A DNA stretch of 10,502 nucleotides from JBOHNM01 sp050730675 (GTDB taxonomy: Bacteria > Planctomycetota > Phycisphaerae > Phycisphaerales > UBA1924), in contig JBOHNM010000146.1 in assembly GCA_050730675.1 (NCBI GenBank), positions 1 through 10,502 of the forward strand, in the 5' to 3' direction. The translations under genes and the position numbers were made by a program. Position 1 is the first letter of the stretch, and each line of letters begins with the position of its first letter. Positions 6,901-10,502 of the stretch are shown piece by piece. Below the pieces are notes generated by a model, which did not search any database, was not told the origin of the DNA, and saw only the letters and a program-made list of their open reading frames with translations.

Positions 6901-7129
6901 AGCCCGACAGCACGATCCGCAGCGGCGTGTACCCGCCGGCGAACGTCTGGTTCAGCACCACTGTCCCGTTGGTTGGTTGTTGACCGCCGCCCGCACCGTT
7001 GCCCGTGCTGGCGGAGTTGATATGTGTAGGAAATGTCGTGGACTCGAAGGGCGTGGCGTGCGCCGCGGCGGCCAAAGCCCCGCAACTGACGATCGCCAAA
7101 GCCCCGATTTGAAACGCCGGCATCCGCAT
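3980..7129 (-). CDS. Secreted multidomain protein with GC-type dockerin anchor
   Basis: A 1049-residue exported protein with no recognisable catalytic motif. Residues 1-26 are a Sec signal peptide ending AAAHA. Residues 27-166 resemble a proprotein-convertase P domain (VGTWTYAFYEDYQDNPTG, WNNLVLTF near the end), followed by a Pro linker (168-174). Four tandem units of about 150 residues follow (178-328, 331-483, 487-650, 653-804). A fifth, divergent module (about 806-967; LYKIQICDHISF, DTQLFLFDSSG, GIYYLAV) resembles bacterial pre-peptidase C-terminal domains. Residues 976-1047 form a GC-type dockerin: PCNAAD, then ADGINTVDDIVFFLTQFF and RDGQVTVDDLVYFLSQFF, closing with QPC. The Asp-rich DG-x-x-T-V-D-D loops look calcium-binding. 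In Phycisphaerae such modules end many secreted proteins and are thought to mediate attachment. The start has a weak AAGGGG 5 nt upstream. The gene appears monocistronic, between a promoter-like region and a strong terminator. Adhesive or matrix role is inference. Confidence 0.9.
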   Translation of the reverse strand: MRMPAFQIGALAIVSCGALAAAAHATPFESTTFPTHINSASTGNGAGGGQQPTNGTVVLNQTFAGGYTPLRIVLSGSLTSTATGTWRSDARIYVTPPAGHAPFTIQPFNGESFTTVAIPPNYSVNLAGGGYNPVGTWTYAFYEDYQDNPTGIDATWNNLVLTFDDQPAPPPTPPTAAADLGVLAASDVFTTNTVTTTVAGEVKWVTFAIPTHVTSVNNYFLDISTEGSALSDTYLVLFGGDGAPIVEDDEDGSGHLSQLSFGSGLRAAPALAQNYDGRDGQLLAGTYWLACCSYPPNGIGLPYQITGGDTTGDITVNVRYGQSPPVAAPTVFFNMGVLPTDGSFATRTVGLDAATVKWVRFTLPAAVNLATRTYLDIDTETSSVSAATVCLFKADGTIAGLDSYEGSGGMAQLSFGTGTRLPYGDSALYNGRDGESLLGGDYFMAVAVPETAFANGWLAISGAEEAGDVVVRIRHGVQPLPTAPTPNTDFGVLTPGVQSSTMALGPAEVKWFRMVLSSPVSNAAARFLDIDTENSVQDSGEDLDTYLAFFDNTGAVIVTDDESGSGHRSQLSFGQTSPTRPAVSTNGANPGSTYDGRNGDLAAGTYWVAAFGYPATYGTPDAGWLVASQSNLSGTLQLNVRTGTAPAHVPPTTLTDLGTLPFNGAFVTGSADFTTASPVFWCRFNLAAAVSRSGLTFLDVDAETSTVEGVGIALFDSTGALIGADGEDGSDAMGQLTYGRGPRLAPGNGLNYNGRDGETLGAGTYYIAATQHNEAFDNGWQAVTSRSNPGGTMVLRVRTGPYVPPAETYVKLSDGGETLATALECTGSGNLGTIMAQFTPDHTDLYKIQICDHISFRATTIGSTFADTQLFLFDSSGHGVTANDDEADTNSYRSTLTGLHIAADGIYYLAVCTFGREPVDSSHNMLWEDQPYEEERAPDGPGAANILSSWDGDAYSTAEYVVALSGACFVTSGPQPCNAADVSHLGGGGGADGINTVDDIVFFLTQFFAGNVAVADLVGLGGAPNPRDGQVTVDDLVYFLSQFFQPCSP
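4718..6598 (-). repeat. Four tandem protein-repeat units within the dockerin protein
   Basis: Within the secreted protein four consecutive units (about 6598-6146, 6139-5681, 5671-5180, 5173-4718) share an ordered set of motifs. These are an opening DLGVL/MGVL/FGVL/LGTL; (V)KW-V/F-R-F or its variant VFWCRF; (F/Y)LD(I/V)(S/D)(T/A)E; an acidic D-x-E-(D/S)-G-S block followed by QLSFG or QLTYG; Y(N/D)GR(D/N)G; and AGTYW-(L/V)-A or its variants GGDYFMA and AGTYYIA. Each ends in a V(N/R)-(V/I)-R strand (NVRYG, RIRHG, NVRTG, RVRTG). The pattern suggests internal duplication of a beta-sandwich module related to pre-peptidase C-terminal domains. The units are divergent enough that they are old rather than recent copies. 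Confidence 0.8.
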
Positions 7130-7320
7130 AGTGGCCCCTTTCTCTAATCCCCTAAATGGGTGGTATTGCCGCGCGACAGATCGTCAGCGGCCCTGTGGAT
7201 TGTGCCACGATGTACTATTATTGTCACGTAGTAAGTCACGGAAACAATCACAATGAGAAAAAATGCTGGCCCTAGACAGGTGCGAACTGCACCGATCGGG
7301 ACTCAGCGGGGCACGGGTGA
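7130..7320. other. Intergenic region between phosphoesterase and dockerin-protein genes
   Basis: This 191-bp gap holds the tentative promoter of the dockerin-protein gene. Apart from that there is a small 5-bp hairpin (GGTGC/GCACC, 7279-7293) with a six-T run (minus strand, 7264-7259) some 14 nt further on, too far for a standard terminator, and an overlapping 8-bp palindrome CCGATCGG (7292-7299). I see no small gene or RNA here. Confidence 0.5.
7217..7247 (-). promoter_or_regulatory. Promoter-like AT-rich region for the dockerin-protein gene
   Basis: In this GC-rich window the stretch at about 7200-7265 is markedly AT-rich. On the minus strand TTGTTT (7247-7242) is followed after 19 bp by AATAAT (7222-7217), five of six matches to a sigma-70 -10 box; the spacer is slightly long. 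The predicted start would lie about 80 bp upstream of the ATG at 7129. The spacer holds a direct repeat, CGTGAC-N6-CGTGAC (7240-7223). Planctomycete promoter rules are poorly defined, so this is a tentative assignment. Confidence 0.3.
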
Positions 7321-8543
7321 TCACGCCTTGAACCGGTACGAGCCGAGTTCCTTGCCGCCAAGATCAGTTAGGGTGACTTCGAGGCCCGACCCATCGGCCT
7401 TCCCTTGGATAAGCGTCGCGGCCTCCGGCTTCGGCCCACCGCCGATGAGCTGTCCGTAGGGTCGCAGCGTGTCGGGCTCGCTGTACGAATATTTGTGGAT
7501 GTGCCCGCTGATGACCAGTTGCACGCGCCCCTGACCAGCAGGTCGTGCCACTTGTCGCGCGAGTCGATGCTCGCCCCGTTGCCGACCAGGGGGATGTGCA
7601 TCATCGCCACGCGGTAGGGGGCCGCGGCGAAGGCGGGGTCGGTGATCGCCTTCTCCAGCCATGCCCGCTGGACGGAGCGGTACGCCGCGAAGTCGTTCAG
7701 CCCCCCATAGACCTTGTGGTCGTCGGGCTTGTCCTCGCCGGTGTCCATGATGAGGAACGCGACCGGTCCGCGCCGCACGATGGAGTAGTAGAGCCCGCCC
7801 GGCGAGTCGGTGTACTGCTCGAAGACGCGGGCCGCTACGCCGCGCACGTCGTGGTTGCCTTTCACCAGCACCAGCGGCGAACTCGCGGCGAAGGGCGCCC
7901 CGGCCGGGCTCAGGAACTGATCCACGATCTGCTGGTCGGAGCGGATGTCGTTGAACACATCGCCGTTCCAGAATGTCAAGTCCGTCGGCGCCGCGGCCAA
8001 CCGCGCCGTGACGCCCGCGAGCGTGTCGCGCGCCTCGTGCGTGTCATTGATCACCGAGAACGTCGTGACCGGGGACTTGCCGGAGTCGAGCGTTGTGAAC
8101 GAGTACACCGGTGACTGCACCGCTTCCAGCCGCCGGATGTCGTACGGACCGCGGAAGTCGATCGGCGCGGCACACGCGCGATAGAAGTAACACGTGGAGG
8201 GCTTGAGTCCCGTGATGCGAATCTTGTGGACGCGGTCGTGGAGCCGTTTCAGCCCGTGCTCGGAGGAGCACGCCGACTGCCCCAGCGCCTCGGTCTCGCC
8301 GTACTCAACCCACGCGGTGGACCGGCCGGTGACGGGGAAGATCACCGTCATCCCGTCATTGGCGGGGTGCTGCAGCACCGGGGCGCAGGCGATGCGGAAC
8401 GGCGTGGGTGCGGCCTTCGCCGGCGCAGGCTTGGGATCGGCTGGCTTGGCTTCGACCGGCTGCAACGCCAGCGTCGGTGACGGCAGAAACCCGGCGGCCA
8501 GCGTGGCGGCGGCGGACGAAGCGAGAAAATCGCGGCGGTTCAT
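7321..8543 (-). pseudogene. Tat-exported calcineurin-like metallophosphoesterase, frameshifted near the C terminus
   Basis: This encodes an exported phosphoesterase of the calcineurin-like family. The chosen start (ATG 8543) gives MNRRDFL followed by an Ala-rich segment, a twin-arginine signal; the frame stays open to a TTG at 8582, but that would bury the signal. A Pro/Ala/Lys linker (28-46) and a fibronectin-III-like domain (about 48-152) precede the catalytic domain, as in purple acid phosphatases. Metal ligands appear in order: DTH (167-169), GDVFND (194-199), GNHD (229-232) and His316 in MMHIP. The final motif, SGHIHKY, is in the -1 frame. Near codon 338 (7528-7531, a run of four C) one base appears to be missing; adding one restores an open frame ending GSYRFKA at 7321. 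As written, the first frame runs on as unrelated sequence to a stop at 7368. This is either a real recent lesion or a sequencing error. The gene lies 51 bp after the NagB-LmbE gene. Substrate unknown. Confidence 0.85.
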
Positions 8544-8594
8544 CCGCGCAGAATACCGCGCCGCGGCGTCAACATGCCGCAAATTCCTGCACGC
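8544..8594. other. Short spacer between the fusion gene and the phosphoesterase
   Basis: The 51-bp gap has no hairpin with a T-run and no convincing promoter. A TTGACG/TATTCT pair on the minus strand is only 11 bp apart. Co-transcription of the two genes is therefore possible. No clear Shine-Dalgarno sequence precedes the ATG at 8543. Confidence 0.4.
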
Positions 8595-10502
8595 TCACAA
8601 CGTCACCGACGCCAGCCGCACAAACCCCTCGATCGCTTCGTACTCTGCCAGCCCCAGCCGATCGAAGAGCTGCGCCGTGTTACGGTTGCGGTCCTCGGCT
8701 CGTTGCCAGAACTCGCGCGGGTCGTTCGGACCTGGGAACAAGGCCGAGTCCTTCTGGCTCTCATGCTTGAAGATCGCCGAGCGCTTCCGCCGCACCTCGT
8801 CGGGCGAGAGCGGCACCGCCATCTCGATCTCGTGCGGCTCCCATTCCTGCCACGCCCCGCGATACAGCCACACCGTGCACGCACGCATCCACTCGCGCCC
8901 TTCCAACCTCTTCAATGCCGCGATGATCGCGCTCAGACACACCCGGTGCGTCCCGTGCGGGTCCGAAAGATCTCCCGCGGCGTACACCTGATGCGGTTTG
9001 ACGCGCTCGAGCAACTCCACCGTGATGCGGATGTCCTCTTCACCAATTGGTTTCTTGCGGACTCGACCCGTCTCGTAGAACGGCAGGTCGAGAAAGTGAA
9101 TGTCCCCCGGCAGCACCCCGCTGTAGCGAGCCCCTGCCCGCGCTTCGGTCCGCCGGATCAGCCCCTTCACGCGCTGCAGCTCGGCGCTGTCGGGCTCCCC
9201 CGCGGACTTGTGCGCCAGGAACGACTCGATGTTGGACTCCAGCCGCTCGGCGTACTCGGCGCCCAGCTTCGGGAATGCGTGCGCGAACTCGCGTACAAAG
9301 TCCACGTGCCGGATCGCCGACTCGTCCCACACCGCGATGTTCCCCGACGTCTGGTACGCCACGTGGACATCGTGCCCCTGGTCGCACAAGCGGATCAGCG
9401 TGCCGCCCATCGAGATCACATCATCGTCGGGGTGCGGCGAGAAGACGACCACACGCTTGGGGAACGGGTCCGCCTCGCTTCCGCTTCCTTGAGCGTGGGC
9501 CGCGGGTTTGCCCCCCGGCCACCCGGTGATCATCTTCTGCAGCGAGCGGAAGACCTCGATATTGATGTCGTACGCGCCGTCCCGATCCGCGCGGGAAGTG
9601 AGCAGTTCCTGCAGCCCATGCTCCGCGTAATCCTCGTTCACCAGCTTCAGGATCGGCTTCTCGACCGTCCGCGCAAGCCACATCACTGCCCGCCGCGTCG
9701 TCGGCGAATCCCACGACACCGCCGCGATCTCCCCCGCCGGCAGCAGCCACGGCGTCTTTTCACGCGTCAATTCCGCCGCCGCCGCCGGGTCCAGCACCAC
9801 CTGCGCCGCCGGGTGCTGCTGCAAAAAGCTCGCGGCCACCGCCGCCGTCATTTCTCCCTCGACCGCCCGCCGGATGATCCCCGCCTTGTGCTCGCCGAAG
9901 GCCATCATCACTACGCGCCGCGCGTCGAGGATCGTCCCCACGCCCATCGTGATCGCCCGCCGCGGCACGTTCGGCTCGCCGAAAAAATCGCTCGCCGCAT
10001 CGGTCCGCGTCACGCGGTCGAGCGTGATTAGCCGCGTCCGGCTCGTCCGCGAAGACCCCGGCTCATTGAACCCGACATGTCCCGTCCGCCCGATCCCCAG
10101 CAGTTGCAGGTCGATCCCGCCCGCAGCGGAGATCGCCCGTTCGTACTGCTCGCAGTACGCCGCCACGCTCTCGGCCGGGCACGCCCCATCCGGCACATGC
10201 GTGTGTTCCTTGGGAATGTCCACGTGGTCGAACAAATGCTCCTGCATGAACCGCCGGTAGCTCTGCAGGTGCAGCGGCGGCATCGGCCAGTATTCATCGA
10301 GGTTGAACGTCACCACGTTCTTGAACGACAGTCCCTCGCGCTGGTGCAACCGGATCAATTCGTCGTACACGCCCGTCGGCGTCGAGCCCGTCGCCAACCC
10401 CAGCACCGCCATCCGCTTCTCCGCCGACCGCGCGCGGATCAACGCCGCGATCTCCGCGGCGACCGCGCGAGACGCCTCGGTGCTGGTAGAGAAGATCGAT
10501 AC
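8595..10502 (-). CDS. nagB: NagB-LmbE fusion: glucosamine-6-phosphate deaminase-like plus PIG-L deacetylase-like protein, 5' end beyond window
   Basis: An amino-sugar enzyme fusion; 635 residues are visible and the frame is still open at base 10502. It resembles the roughly 650-residue 'glucosamine-6-phosphate deaminase-like' family, so few residues are missing. The first domain (about 1-255) is NagB: phosphate-binding LATGSTPTG (36-44), NLDEY (67-71) with the catalytic-type Asp, GIGRTGHVGFNEPGS (136-150), and ELTREKTPWLL at the end. NagB converts glucosamine 6-phosphate to fructose 6-phosphate and ammonia. Canonical NagB has Asp-Gly-His where this has Thr-Gly-His. After a linker (about 325-350), the second domain is PIG-L/LmbE-like: SPHPDDD (355-361) and DPHGTH (514-519) supply the usual zinc ligands of N-acetylglucosamine-type deacetylases. 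Coupled deacetylation and deamination of N-acetylglucosamine derivatives is a reasonable inference but unproven. A TTG at 10442 is not the start; homology continues upstream (EASRAVAAEIAALI). Confidence 0.92.
   Translation of the reverse strand, partial: VSIFSTSTEASRAVAAEIAALIRARSAEKRMAVLGLATGSTPTGVYDELIRLHQREGLSFKNVVTFNLDEYWPMPPLHLQSYRRFMQEHLFDHVDIPKEHTHVPDGACPAESVAAYCEQYERAISAAGGIDLQLLGIGRTGHVGFNEPGSSRTSRTRLITLDRVTRTDAASDFFGEPNVPRRAITMGVGTILDARRVVMMAFGEHKAGIIRRAVEGEMTAAVAASFLQQHPAAQVVLDPAAAAELTREKTPWLLPAGEIAAVSWDSPTTRRAVMWLARTVEKPILKLVNEDYAEHGLQELLTSRADRDGAYDINIEVFRSLQKMITGWPGGKPAAHAQGSGSEADPFPKRVVVFSPHPDDDVISMGGTLIRLCDQGHDVHVAYQTSGNIAVWDESAIRHVDFVREFAHAFPKLGAEYAERLESNIESFLAHKSAGEPDSAELQRVKGLIRRTEARAGARYSGVLPGDIHFLDLPFYETGRVRKKPIGEEDIRITVELLERVKPHQVYAAGDLSDPHGTHRVCLSAIIAALKRLEGREWMRACTVWLYRGAWQEWEPHEIEMAVPLSPDEVRRKRSAIFKHESQKDSALFPGPNDPREFWQRAEDRNRNTAQLFDRLGLAEYEAIEGFVRLASVTL

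Noticed and set aside
7259..7299. Possible terminator after the phosphoesterase gene
   Set aside because: The 5-bp stem (7279-7293) is weak and the T-run begins about 14 nt after it, so it does not meet the form of an intrinsic terminator.
7520..7540. Programmed -1 ribosomal frameshift in the phosphoesterase
   Set aside because: There is no classic X-XXY-YYZ slippery heptamer, only a run of four G in the mRNA, and no strong downstream pseudoknot is visible. A base deletion is the simpler explanation.
8574..10031. Plus-strand open frame of 485 codons
   Set aside because: Antisense to the NagB-LmbE gene, rich in Arg, Pro and His, with no domain. The minus-strand reading contains complete conserved motifs.

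Overview
The window is GC-rich DNA that most likely comes from a planctomycete of the class Phycisphaerae. The best evidence is the secreted protein at 3980-7129, which ends in a 'GC-type' dockerin module: a PCNAAD opening, two DG-x-x-T-V-D-D repeats each followed by a phenylalanine-rich FFLTQFF/YFLSQFF helix, and a closing QPC. A plus-strand PEP-CTERM-like tail at 3808-3891 fits the same lineage. The taxonomic call is inference; no rRNA or tRNA gene is visible. All intact genes lie on the minus strand, so the window reads biologically from right to left.

Region 1 (10502 down to about 7321): a NagB-LmbE fusion protein, truncated by the window edge, pairs a glucosamine-6-phosphate deaminase-like domain with a PIG-L/LmbE-type zinc deacetylase domain. 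After 51 bp follows a Tat-exported calcineurin-like metallophosphoesterase. Its reading frame is broken by an apparent one-base deletion at a C4 run (7528-7531), which separates the last metal-binding motif (GHIH) from the rest of the domain.

Region 2 (about 7250 down to 3922): an AT-rich promoter-like stretch precedes a 1049-residue secreted protein. It has a signal peptide, a P-domain-like module, four tandem beta-sandwich-like repeats, a pre-peptidase-C-like module and the dockerin. Two consecutive stem-loops follow the stop codon; the second has the form of an intrinsic terminator.

Region 3 (3897 down to 1): a compact four-gene operon encodes a MarR-family regulator, a MacA/HlyD-type periplasmic adaptor, a MacB/LolD-type ATPase and a MacB-type permease (cut by the window start). 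Two junctions are 4-bp stop/start overlaps and the third is a 27-bp gap. A perfect inverted repeat (TTCGTTCG-N4-CGAACGAA, 3689-3708) lies just upstream of the preferred marR start and is the obvious operator candidate. The parts suggest a MarR-controlled tripartite efflux or export pump. No outer-membrane channel gene is visible.

The most informative irregularities are the phosphoesterase frameshift, the start-less PEP-CTERM-like tail opposite the marR leader, the Thr-for-Asp change in the NagB active-site motif, and the operator-like dyads in front of the pump operon. I found no CRISPR array, insertion sequence, tRNA, rRNA or clearly unprecedented system.
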